Source: an uncultured Clostridium sp.
GTDB taxonomy: Bacteria; Bacillota; Clostridia; TANB77; CAG-508
Reading direction: 5' to 3'
Length of the DNA stretch: 33,447 nt
Assembly (NCBI GenBank): GCA_946497695.1
Contig: CAMMLJ010000021.1
Location: forward strand, 1 to 33,447
The notes beneath the pieces are model-generated. The model did not search any database. It saw only the letters and a program-made list of their open reading frames with translations, and had not been told where the DNA came from. The position numbers and the translations under genes are program-made. Below are positions 1 through 6,448 of this stretch, piece after piece. How positions within the stretch are numbered: the first letter of the stretch is position 1; every line of letters begins with the position of its first letter.

Positions 1-92
1 TTTTTCTATTATTTATTTATTTTTATTGCGAAAAATTTTTACTCTTTTTTACTGGGTAAATTTATACACTTTTTTCTGCAAAATCAAATATT

Positions 93-185
93 TTAATTTA
101 ACTCTTCTAACAACTTCTTTTTCATTTCAATTATGTCATAAAATTCATCTTTAATAAAGTAAAATTTTCCATCTTCTATTACCAT
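93..185 (-). CDS. 30-aa ORF in the toxin position of a type III toxin-antitoxin locus; probably a truncated toxin
   Basis: This small ORF has a good ribosome binding site (AAAGGAGAA about 6 nt before the ATG) and ends in TAA. Its N-terminus reads MVIEDGKFYFIKDEFYDI. This resembles, from memory, the opening of ToxN/CptN-type endoribonuclease toxins (an early strand with a F-Y-x-I-K-D/N-x-Y/F pattern). The following residues, IEMKKKLLEELN, do not look like that family, and known toxins are about 150-170 aa, so this is probably a truncated or decayed toxin. It sits directly behind a tandem-repeat RNA and a terminator, the standard order antitoxin RNA - terminator - toxin. The alternative is an unrelated small protein that depends on read-through from the repeat RNA. 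No continuation of the toxin was found in the other frames down to position 1. Confidence 0.45.
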   Translation of the reverse strand: MVIEDGKFYFIKDEFYDIIEMKKKLLEELN

Positions 186-199
186 AAAAATTCTCCTTT

Positions 200-238
200 A
201 AAACAAAATATGGGATCTACGAAAATTTATAGACCCCA
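200..238 (-). terminator. Terminator between the antitoxin-like RNA and the small ORF
   Basis: Read on the minus strand, TGGGGTCTA (238-230) pairs with TAGATCCCA (219-211): nine pairs including one G-U, with a 10-nt loop. The tail TATTTTGTTTT follows. In type III toxin-antitoxin loci such a leaky terminator between antitoxin and toxin keeps the RNA in excess over toxin mRNA, and its position here matches. Confidence 0.6.
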
Positions 239-252
239 CATTTAATAATTAT

Positions 253-357
253 CATTTTTTCACCTACTTATTTATATTCCGCAAGTAGGGGTGCGATTAA
301 CATTTTTTCACCTATACATTTATTAGACGCAAATAGGGTTGCGACTCACATTTTTTT
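253..357 (-). ncRNA. Tandem-repeat RNA resembling a type III antitoxin (about 2.2 repeats of 48 nt)
   Basis: Two 48-nt direct repeats lie at 253-300 and 301-348, with the start of a third at 349-357. Each begins CATTTTTTCACCTA on the plus strand. On the minus strand the repeats contain CCTACTT...AAGTAGG and CCTAT...ATAGG respectively. The stem is kept although its sequence changes (C-G in one, T-A in the other), which supports a folded RNA. A consensus promoter lies upstream and a terminator plus small ORF downstream. Repeat number and length fit the CptI/ToxI/TenpI class, whose RNA is cut by its toxin into pseudoknot units. The loop pairing of a pseudoknot was not established here. Confidence 0.6.
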
Positions 358-358
358 A

Positions 359-380
359 TAGTAGATATTAATATCTACTA
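359..380. repeat. Perfect 22-bp palindrome at the predicted transcription start
   Basis: The half-site TAGTAGATATT is followed by its exact reverse complement. It starts about 12 nt downstream of the -10 box of the minus-strand promoter. It could be an operator or the first hairpin of the RNA. Confidence 0.6.
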
Positions 381-391
381 TTAGTATATTC

Positions 392-420
392 ATTATACTT
401 TATTTTATTTACAAAATCAA
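392..420 (-). promoter_or_regulatory. Sigma-A-type promoter for the tandem-repeat RNA
   Basis: On the minus strand the -35 box TTGATT (420-415) and the consensus -10 box TATAAT (397-392) are separated by exactly 17 bp. Transcription would start near 385, just before the palindrome and repeats. Confidence 0.65.
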
Positions 421-524
421 GACATTTTTAATTTTTCTGTGATAAAATTTGTTGTTTAATTCAACTTTATCTTTTTTAATAAAAATTGTAAAAACATAAT
501 CTTCCATTTCTGCCATAATTTAAT

Positions 525-553
525 TTGTAATTTTATATTTCATATGTTATACT
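525..553 (+). promoter_or_regulatory. Candidate promoter of the glucosaminidase gene
   Basis: A TTGTAA box (525-530) and a TATACT box (548-553) are 17 bp apart. This predicts a leader of about 85 nt that holds two hairpins (567-599 and 605-619, the latter ATTGGC/GCCAAT) before the ATG. Confidence 0.4.
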
Positions 554-566
554 ACAAAAAAGTAGA

Positions 567-599
567 TTGTGGTCGAAATTTTTAATTTCGTTTCCACAA
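567..599. repeat. Nested hairpin element, copy 1
   Basis: Outer stem TTGTGG/CCACAA (567-572/594-599) and inner stem CGAAAT/ATTTCG (574-579/585-590). A second copy with nearly the same core but a different outer stem lies at 21317-21363. Here it sits in the predicted leader of the following gene. Confidence 0.55.
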
Positions 600-646
600 G
601 TATAATTGGCATAGCCAATAATTTTATAATTTAAGGTGATAAAAAA

Positions 647-2161
647 ATGCAAGATAATAATACAAAAGATAATAATCAAAGAAATTTATCTAATGCTTTT
701 GAGGAATTAAAAAAAGCTAGAAACAATAGCATACAAGTAAGAAAAGAGCAAGAAAAAGCTTCAGAAGTAACACAAGAAACAGCACAAACTAATTATAATT
801 CAAATAATTCTGCACCCAAGGAAAAATCTATACATAAAAAGAAGAAAAGTGCCAAAATTACAAGAAGCAAAGAAGCTCCAAAAACTAAAAAAATAAAACA
901 TAAAGAACCTAAAATTAAAACTAAAAAATCTAACTTTAGTGGAAATCTTAGGTATAAATTTGATACTTTAAAAAGTAATAAAAAGAAATTTAGGCAATTT
1001 ATCGTACTATCAATTGTATATTTAATAATTATAATTGCATTAATTATATTTATTGTTTCATACATTTCTAATAAAAATAAGACAGAAAATCCTTATGGAG
1101 ATTTTAATACTTACGAAAAAAATACAAATCCATTTAATATAAGTCAAATACTTATAGATAACACAAATACTACTAAGACAAAAGAAAAAACTTATAGGGA
1201 TAAAGAAATTCCTTACTCTACAAAATATATACAAAATAATTCTTTACCTAAAGACGAAAAAGTAGTTAAACAACCTGGGGTTGTTGGATTAGAACGTGTT
1301 AATATTATTAGAACTTATGAAGGCGAAGATTTAATTGATGAATCTACAGCTAGTATAGATATTTTAAGAGCTCCTATAGAAGAAATCGTCGAAGTTGGTA
1401 CTTCTGATTTCTTAGTAAACTATAATGTACATTTAGGAGATACAATGTATGTTTTATCTACAGTATCTTTAATGGATGCAATTAATAATGGTAGTGAAAT
1501 ATGCAAAATAACAAGATATATGGATGTAGTTTTATTAGAAGTTATTGGAGATTGGTGTAAAATTTCCTTTGACGGTAAAGAAGGTTATGTTCCTGCATCA
1601 TCATTAACATCACAATCTACAACTCCAGGAATAGTTGCACAAAATAAAGTACAAAGAATTGTATCTAAATTAAACTTTAATATGTCATTAAATGTTAAGA
1701 GTGGTTTATCTTTAGATGACTATAAACGTATACTAGCTAACGAACCAAGAGATGTAAATAAAGTGATATATAGTAATGCAGAAGCATTTTATAATGCAGA
1801 ACAAAAATATAATGTTAATGGTCTTTTATTAGTCGCTATGGCAATTCATGAAAGTGGTTGGGGAACATCAGCAATATCATTAGATAAGAGAAACTTATTT
1901 GGTTATGGTGCTTATGATAATGATGCTTACAATTCTGCTTATACATTCGATACATATGCAGAAGGTATAGAATTTGTAGCAAAAATACTAGCTAAAGCAT
2001 ATTTAAACCCAGCAGGAATGACTATGTCAGATGGTGACACAACAACAGGTAGATACTATTCAAGTCCAACACTTACAGGTATTAACACAAGATATTCTAC
2101 GGACCCTAACTGGTGTACAAAAGTCTTCTCATACATGACATATTTTTATGATAAACTATAG
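647..2161 (+). CDS. Membrane-anchored peptidoglycan hydrolase with G5, SH3-like and glucosaminidase domains
   Basis: This 504-aa protein has a long basic, presumably cytoplasmic N-terminus (1-115, rich in Lys), one membrane segment (about 116-141), a G5-like domain (about 190-252, with KQPGVVG and PIEEIVEVGT), a bacterial SH3-like region (about 258-322) and a C-terminal glucosaminidase domain (about 365-504). The motif AIHESGWGTSAI contains the likely catalytic Glu402, and NLFGYGAYD and YAEGIEFVAKIL follow as in the LytG/FlgJ family. The domain should cleave the glycan strand of peptidoglycan outside the cell while the protein stays tethered. The ATG has the weak ribosome binding site AAGGTGAT. 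The gene seems to be transcribed from its own promoter at 525-553. The long charged cytoplasmic tail is unusual for a wall hydrolase and may bind a partner inside the cell. Confidence 0.85.
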   Translation: MQDNNTKDNNQRNLSNAFEELKKARNNSIQVRKEQEKASEVTQETAQTNYNSNNSAPKEKSIHKKKKSAKITRSKEAPKTKKIKHKEPKIKTKKSNFSGNLRYKFDTLKSNKKKFRQFIVLSIVYLIIIIALIIFIVSYISNKNKTENPYGDFNTYEKNTNPFNISQILIDNTNTTKTKEKTYRDKEIPYSTKYIQNNSLPKDEKVVKQPGVVGLERVNIIRTYEGEDLIDESTASIDILRAPIEEIVEVGTSDFLVNYNVHLGDTMYVLSTVSLMDAINNGSEICKITRYMDVVLLEVIGDWCKISFDGKEGYVPASSLTSQSTTPGIVAQNKVQRIVSKLNFNMSLNVKSGLSLDDYKRILANEPRDVNKVIYSNAEAFYNAEQKYNVNGLLLVAMAIHESGWGTSAISLDKRNLFGYGAYDNDAYNSAYTFDTYAEGIEFVAKILAKAYLNPAGMTMSDGDTTTGRYYSSPTLTGINTRYSTDPNWCTKVFSYMTYFYDKL

Positions 2162-2276
2162 GGATTAATGGACAGTGCTATAGGGATCAAGGGACGGTGT
2201 TAAAATCCCTGCTATAATTTCTAAGACTATAATAGGGAAAAAAAGAACGTCCCCAAATCCCTATAAATCCAATAAA
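2156..2276. repeat. REP-like intergenic element, diverged inverted pair
   Basis: TATAGGGATCAAGGGACG near 2180 and its inverted counterpart CGTCCCCAAATCCCTATA near 2253-2270 flank an AT-rich centre. The same words recur at 16778-16826, 19080-19137 and 22388-22445. All copies lie between genes, as expected for REP-type palindromes spread by a RAYT transposase, which is not in this window. Confidence 0.6.
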
Positions 2277-2286
2277 GGAGATTCAA

Positions 2287-3117
2287 ATGAAAAAGTTATT
2301 TAAAAAGAAAAATTTAATTATTTTAATAATATTAATTATTATATTAATAAGTTTAATTCCTTTCTACATTTTTAAAATTAAAGATATTGTTTATAATAAT
2401 AAATTTGCTGATTATTCTTATGAAACTTATAGTAACTATATTAATCCAATTTTTTCTATAGAAAAAATTGTATATTATAGTAATGCATTTGTAACAGATA
2501 ATAGCTCAGATGATAATTTTCAAAATATAAATATTGGTCAATATACAGATATAGCTATATATATTAATAACACCAACGCTTCTGATGAGTTAACTGATGA
2601 AAATACTATTTCTGAACTTTATATAGATAATATAAAAGTTACAAGTAATTCTGATAAAGGTCAAAGAACTCTTTGTTACAAAAATCCTTATTATTTCGCA
2701 ACTTATAAAGGATTGCAAGAGCCAGAAAACGGAAGAATAGATTTTAATGTTATTACTAATAATAAGGATAATAAAGAAAGTGCATATAACAGCCCTTCTT
2801 TTTACCAAGATTGTTCTAATCCATTATCTTTAGGTTATATTAATAAAGATATTATAACAAATTTTGAAGTTGCAAATACAGACACACTTTCTTTAGATGG
2901 TACAATTTTGCAAAAGGCTAACTTAACTTTAGATGATTTAACTTTTAATATGAGTTTTACAATACATATTAAAAATAATAAAGGTGAAGAATTTATTTGT
3001 AATATCGATCGACCTGTTTTAAACAGTGAGTATAGTTCTCAAATTTTTAATGGATATATTGCAACACAGTATTCACCAGATAAAGGAACATATCAATTTA
3101 TAAAAATTTCTGATTAG
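2287..3117 (+). CDS. Unknown protein with N-terminal membrane anchor and extracellular domain
   Basis: This 276-aa product is not recognised. It starts at an ATG with AAAGGAG at the right distance. The N-terminus is basic (KKLFKKK), followed by one hydrophobic segment (about 10-30), so the remaining 245 residues are probably outside the cell. That part is rich in Asn, Asp, Tyr and Ser, reads as beta-strand-like, and has Cys residues near 135, 178 and 242. The gene follows the glucosaminidase gene after 125 bp and precedes the flippase gene, which suggests an envelope role but not a specific function. An extended -10 (TGCTATAAT near 2210) could drive it. A strong hairpin follows the stop codon. 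Confidence 0.75.
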   Translation: MKKLFKKKNLIILIILIIILISLIPFYIFKIKDIVYNNKFADYSYETYSNYINPIFSIEKIVYYSNAFVTDNSSDDNFQNINIGQYTDIAIYINNTNASDELTDENTISELYIDNIKVTSNSDKGQRTLCYKNPYYFATYKGLQEPENGRIDFNVITNNKDNKESAYNSPSFYQDCSNPLSLGYINKDIITNFEVANTDTLSLDGTILQKANLTLDDLTFNMSFTIHIKNNKGEEFICNIDRPVLNSEYSSQIFNGYIATQYSPDKGTYQFIKISD

Positions 3118-3142
3118 TTTCTTAGCAAACTTTTACATGTAT

Positions 3143-3186
3143 AAAACTCACCTATTCATGAATATAAATGAATAGGTGAGTTTTTT
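3143..3186 (+). terminator. Strong terminator hairpin that also covers the start of the next gene
   Basis: A perfect 17-bp stem (3143-3159 with 3168-3184; AAAACTCACCTATTCAT and its complement) with an 8-nt loop ends in a run of six T. The right arm contains GGTGAG and the likely start codon of the flippase gene, so the same structure could end upstream transcripts and hide the ribosome binding site. Confidence 0.7.
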
Positions 3187-4705
3187 GAGAAAATTAAAGT
3201 TATTTATTATAAATGGATTAGTTTTAACTGTAATATCTATTTTTTTGCAGTTAATAGGTGTTTCTTTTGGTGTTTATATTTCTAATAAAATTGGTGATGA
3301 GGCTGTTGGCCTATACCAATTATTAATGTCTACATATTCTTTTGGAATTACTCTTGCACTTTCTGGAATTAACCTTGCTTGTGTTAGAATAGTATCTGAA
3401 GAAATAGGTAAAAATTCGTTTAGTAATATAAAAGTTGTAATGCGAAAATGCTTATTGTATAGCCTTTTTTTTGGTTCTTTTACATTTTTGTTATTTTGCA
3501 CTTTTGCAAATTTAATATCTACACATATATTACATGAAAAAATAAGCACTTCAACAATATGTATAATGGCTATTTCTTTTCCTTTTGCCTCTATTTGTTC
3601 ATGTTTAAATGGTTATTTTTCTGCTGTTCGCCATGTTGTGAAAAGTGCTGTCATACAAATATTAGAACAACTATTTAAAATTTTATTAGTAAGTTACATG
3701 TTAAATTGTATATTTGATTCTACAATTAATTCTGCATGTAGCTTAATTGTTCTTGGTAGTTCTATCTCTGAAGGAATTACATGTATGTTAATGTTAATTA
3801 CTTATATAAAAGATCGAAATAAGTTGTGTAAAAATAATAGTACCCTAATTCCTACTCTAAAAACTGGTGTTACAAAAAGAATCTTTAAGATTTCACTTCC
3901 TATATCTTCTGCAACATATATAAAATCTGGACTCGCAACACTAAAACAAGTAGTAATACCATTAAAATTAGAAGCCTTTGGTTTAAGTTGTAGTGAAGCT
4001 TTATCTAAATATGGTATGATTAATGGTATGGTTTTCCCAATTATACTATTTCCTAGTACTTTTTTAAGTTCATTTAGTGGATTACTAATTCCAGAATTCT
4101 CGTCTTTTAATGTAAGAGGAGAAAATAATATTATAAAAGAATCTATCTATAAAATATTAAAATATACAATGATTTTTTCTTTTTTTGTTATTGGTATATT
4201 TTTTTGTTTTTCTGAAGAATTAAGTATATTAATTTATAATAATATAGAAATTTCTAAATATATAAATATATTAGCACCTGTAATTGTTTTTATGTATTTA
4301 GATAATATTGTTGATGGAATTTTAAAAGGTCTAGATAAACAAGTTAGTGTTATGATTATAAATATTATAGATTTAATAAGTAGTATTTTACTAATATCAT
4401 TTTTATTGCCTATTTATGGCACTTTTGGTTATTTAATAGTTATCTTTATAAGTGAAATCTTAAATTGTATTTTAAGCATAGGGGTTTTAATTGGCACAAC
4501 TAAAATAAAATTTAAATTTAAATTATGGATATTAAAACCCTCCATTATTTTGCTTATAAGTGTTGTTATTACTAACTTTTTTAAAATACATGCAAATGCT
4601 ATTTTCCCTTTAATTGTTAATATATTAATTTATAGTATTGCTTATATTGTTCTTAACTTCATATTTAAAGTTATTTCTAAGTCTGAAATTAAGAATTTTC
4701 TATGA
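3176..4705 (+). CDS. SpoVB-like polysaccharide/lipid flippase (MOP superfamily)
   Basis: This polytopic membrane protein of about 509 aa has roughly 12-14 hydrophobic segments. The N-terminal stretch SNKIGDEAVGLYQLLMST and the following GITLALSGINLACVRIVSEE are typical of the SpoVB/MurJ-like branch of the MOP (polysaccharide exporter) family, and the length fits. Members move lipid-linked sugars or wall precursors across the membrane; SpoVB itself acts in spore cortex formation, but the substrate here is unknown. No in-frame ATG exists near the beginning. The candidates are GTG at 3176 and TTG at 3185; the latter has GGTGAG just upstream, 4 nt away, though that box is buried in a hairpin. The 3' end overlaps the convergent gene by 17 bp, and the terminator lies inside that gene. 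Confidence 0.8.
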   Translation: MSFLRKLKLFIINGLVLTVISIFLQLIGVSFGVYISNKIGDEAVGLYQLLMSTYSFGITLALSGINLACVRIVSEEIGKNSFSNIKVVMRKCLLYSLFFGSFTFLLFCTFANLISTHILHEKISTSTICIMAISFPFASICSCLNGYFSAVRHVVKSAVIQILEQLFKILLVSYMLNCIFDSTINSACSLIVLGSSISEGITCMLMLITYIKDRNKLCKNNSTLIPTLKTGVTKRIFKISLPISSATYIKSGLATLKQVVIPLKLEAFGLSCSEALSKYGMINGMVFPIILFPSTFLSSFSGLLIPEFSSFNVRGENNIIKESIYKILKYTMIFSFFVIGIFFCFSEELSILIYNNIEISKYINILAPVIVFMYLDNIVDGILKGLDKQVSVMIINIIDLISSILLISFLLPIYGTFGYLIVIFISEILNCILSIGVLIGTTKIKFKFKLWILKPSIILLISVVITNFFKIHANAIFPLIVNILIYSIAYIVLNFIFKVISKSEIKNFL

Positions 4706-5135
4706 GAACTAATAATTCATCTTGATTTATTAGTTCTTTTTTTAGCAACTCTTCTGTAGCTATATAATGTATTTTTATGTTTATCTTTTTTTCTTCATCA
4801 GATAACTCCATTATATCGTGCTGTTCTTCATAACTATATGCATTCATATCTATTACATCTAATAACCCGATATTTTTTTTATCTTTATTTTGTATACAAA
4901 AATATGTCCAATATTTATATACTAAATCATCTGCATCCTTCTTATTGCAAATAGTTACTAAAATTGTACTTTTATTTGTTAAAAGTTTTATCCCATTAAA
5001 AAGTTTATTTTGCTCTATTAATTCAATACTTTTTAAAGATTCTATATTTTCATCTAGCTTTTCATTTATTAAATTAATTGTTTCTTTTGTATTGTTTTCG
5101 ATATATTTTTTTAAAGATTGTAATTTTGTATTCAC
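4689..5135 (-). CDS. Unknown small cytoplasmic protein
   Basis: This 148-aa product is not recognised. It starts at GTG with AGGAGA about 11 nt upstream. There is no signal peptide or membrane segment. It is rich in Lys, Glu and Asp, with a predicted helical N-terminus (1-45). The centre has a hydrophobic strand (STILVTICNKKDADDLVYKYW) followed by a mixed acidic region. Its last 17 bp overlap the end of the convergent flippase gene, and the flippase terminator is built from its final codons. It lies 112 bp downstream of the htrA-like gene and may be transcribed with it or from an unseen promoter. Confidence 0.6.
   Translation of the reverse strand: MNTKLQSLKKYIENNTKETINLINEKLDENIESLKSIELIEQNKLFNGIKLLTNKSTILVTICNKKDADDLVYKYWTYFCIQNKDKKNIGLLDVIDMNAYSYEEQHDIMELSDEEKKINIKIHYIATEELLKKELINQDELLVLIENS
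4705..4743 (+). terminator. Terminator of the flippase gene inside the convergent coding region
   Basis: AGAACTAATAA (4705-4715) pairs with TTATTAGTTCT (4727-4737) and six T follow. The stem begins at the last base of the flippase stop codon and lies within the 3' coding part of the minus-strand gene. Confidence 0.7.
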
Positions 5136-5247
5136 AATTAATTAATCTCCTTTCCAGAGTTTTTATGTTAATATTAAAACATATTTAAAGAATTTTTACA
5201 AGAATAAATTATCGATATTATTCGTCATCATTCGACATTATATCTTG

Positions 5248-6381
5248 TTATCTTTTTCCTAGAGTTAAATTTACCGTATTAGTATTATTCCCTCTTCTAT
5301 ACTCAATTTTTATTATATCTCCTGGGTTCTTTGTATAAATATATTCTTTTATATCATTCATAGTATATATTAATTTATCATCTATTTTTAAAATTATATC
5401 ACCTTTTACTAATCCACTATTTGCTGCTGGACTATTTATTGTTATATTTTCTATATATACTCCACTATCTAATTTAAAAGTTTTATCTATATAAGGAATT
5501 ATATTTTTATCATATCCAGAAATCCCAATAGAAGGTTCTTCAAAATTTCCTGTAGTACTATATTTTTCTATTATTGGTTTAATTACATTTATAGGTACTG
5601 CAAACCCAATTCCTTCTGCTGAATCAATTTTTAATGAATTAATACCTATAACTTCCCCATTTGTATTTATTAATGGTCCTCCACTATTTCCTGGATTTAT
5701 AGTTGCATCTGTTTGAATTAAATCTGTCATTAAAACTTCTTCTCCATTTTCTGTAAATTTTAATGTTCTTGATTTTGCACTTATTATACCAGAAGTTACA
5801 GTTCTTTCAAATTCATAGCCTATTGGATTACCAATTGCATAAACAGATTGTCCTGCTTTTACACTATTAGAATCACCTAACTTGATTGCAGTTAGACCTT
5901 CTAAATTTATTTTTACTATACTTAAATCTAATGTTGCATCTGCCCATACAACAGTTGCATCATATGTGTTACCATTTTCTAATGTTACATAGCAACTACT
6001 ATATTTATCTCCAGATACATGTTTATTTGTTATAATATAACCATTAGAAGATGCTATAATTCCCGTGCCAAGACCTAACTTTTCTATTCCATCTTCTGTA
6101 AATATAGAACTCCCCATATCTTTTATTTTTGATATACCAACAACACTGTGGTTAACCTCTTCTATTATATCTTCAATCGCTTCATCTTTATTTTCTACAG
6201 TTTGTGTTGTTTGACTCGTTCTTTCTACTTTTAAGTCTTCATTTATTTTTTCTACATCAGTTATCATATATAGTCTAATTAAAGAAGCTATTAGTATTAT
6301 ACTAATTATAACAATAAATACTATAAAGATATTTTTTCTTATGCTTTTTTTCTTTCTTTTTATCCTTCTGTATTTTTGCAT
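5248..6381 (-). CDS. htrA: HtrA/DegP-type membrane-anchored serine protease with PDZ domain
   Basis: This 377-aa protein has a basic N-terminus, one membrane segment (about 17-37), a trypsin-like S1C protease domain (about 75-270) and a C-terminal PDZ domain (about 285-375). The catalytic triad is visible: His121 in TNKHVSG, Asp152 in ATLDLSIVKI and Ser233 in TINPGNSGGPL. The role expected for the family is degradation or quality control of misfolded proteins outside the membrane. The ATG is preceded by a perfect AGGAGG 6 nt away. The Shine-Dalgarno partly overlaps a stem made with 6418-6432. It follows the acyl-CoA synthetase gene by 67 bp on the same strand and may be cotranscribed with it. 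Confidence 0.93.
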   Translation of the reverse strand: MQKYRRIKRKKKSIRKNIFIVFIVIISIILIASLIRLYMITDVEKINEDLKVERTSQTTQTVENKDEAIEDIIEEVNHSVVGISKIKDMGSSIFTEDGIEKLGLGTGIIASSNGYIITNKHVSGDKYSSCYVTLENGNTYDATVVWADATLDLSIVKINLEGLTAIKLGDSNSVKAGQSVYAIGNPIGYEFERTVTSGIISAKSRTLKFTENGEEVLMTDLIQTDATINPGNSGGPLINTNGEVIGINSLKIDSAEGIGFAVPINVIKPIIEKYSTTGNFEEPSIGISGYDKNIIPYIDKTFKLDSGVYIENITINSPAANSGLVKGDIILKIDDKLIYTMNDIKEYIYTKNPGDIIKIEYRRGNNTNTVNLTLGKR

Positions 6382-6390
6382 AAAAAACCT

Positions 6391-6432
6391 CCTTTGGAAA
6401 ACATTTCTTATTATTTTATGTTTTCCAAAAGG
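6391..6432 (-). promoter_or_regulatory. Hairpin reaching into the htrA ribosome binding site
   Basis: On the minus strand CCTTTTGGAAAACAT (6432-6418) pairs with ATGTTTTCCAAAGG (6404-6391) apart from one bulged T. The right arm covers half of the AGGAGG box (6388-6393). It has no T-run, so it looks more like a translational control element or mRNA stabiliser than a terminator. Confidence 0.4.
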
Positions 6433-6448
6433 AAATTTTTTAATACAA

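Noticed and set aside
38..54. TTTACTCTTTTTTACTG also occurs inverted at 33393-33409, as if it were a terminal repeat of a 33-kb element
   Set aside because: A 17-bp low-complexity match is expected about once or more by chance in DNA this AT-rich, there is no integrase or other border feature, and the window ends are presumably arbitrary.
1..92. Continuation of the toxin in another frame beyond the stop at 93
   Set aside because: One frame stays open for about 20 codons but shows no toxin-like residues and then stops; a simple frameshift does not restore a toxin within the window.
253..357. The tandem repeats as a short CRISPR array
   Set aside because: The units are contiguous with no unique spacers of constant length, differ from each other at many places, and follow an RNA-stem pattern; no cas gene is present.
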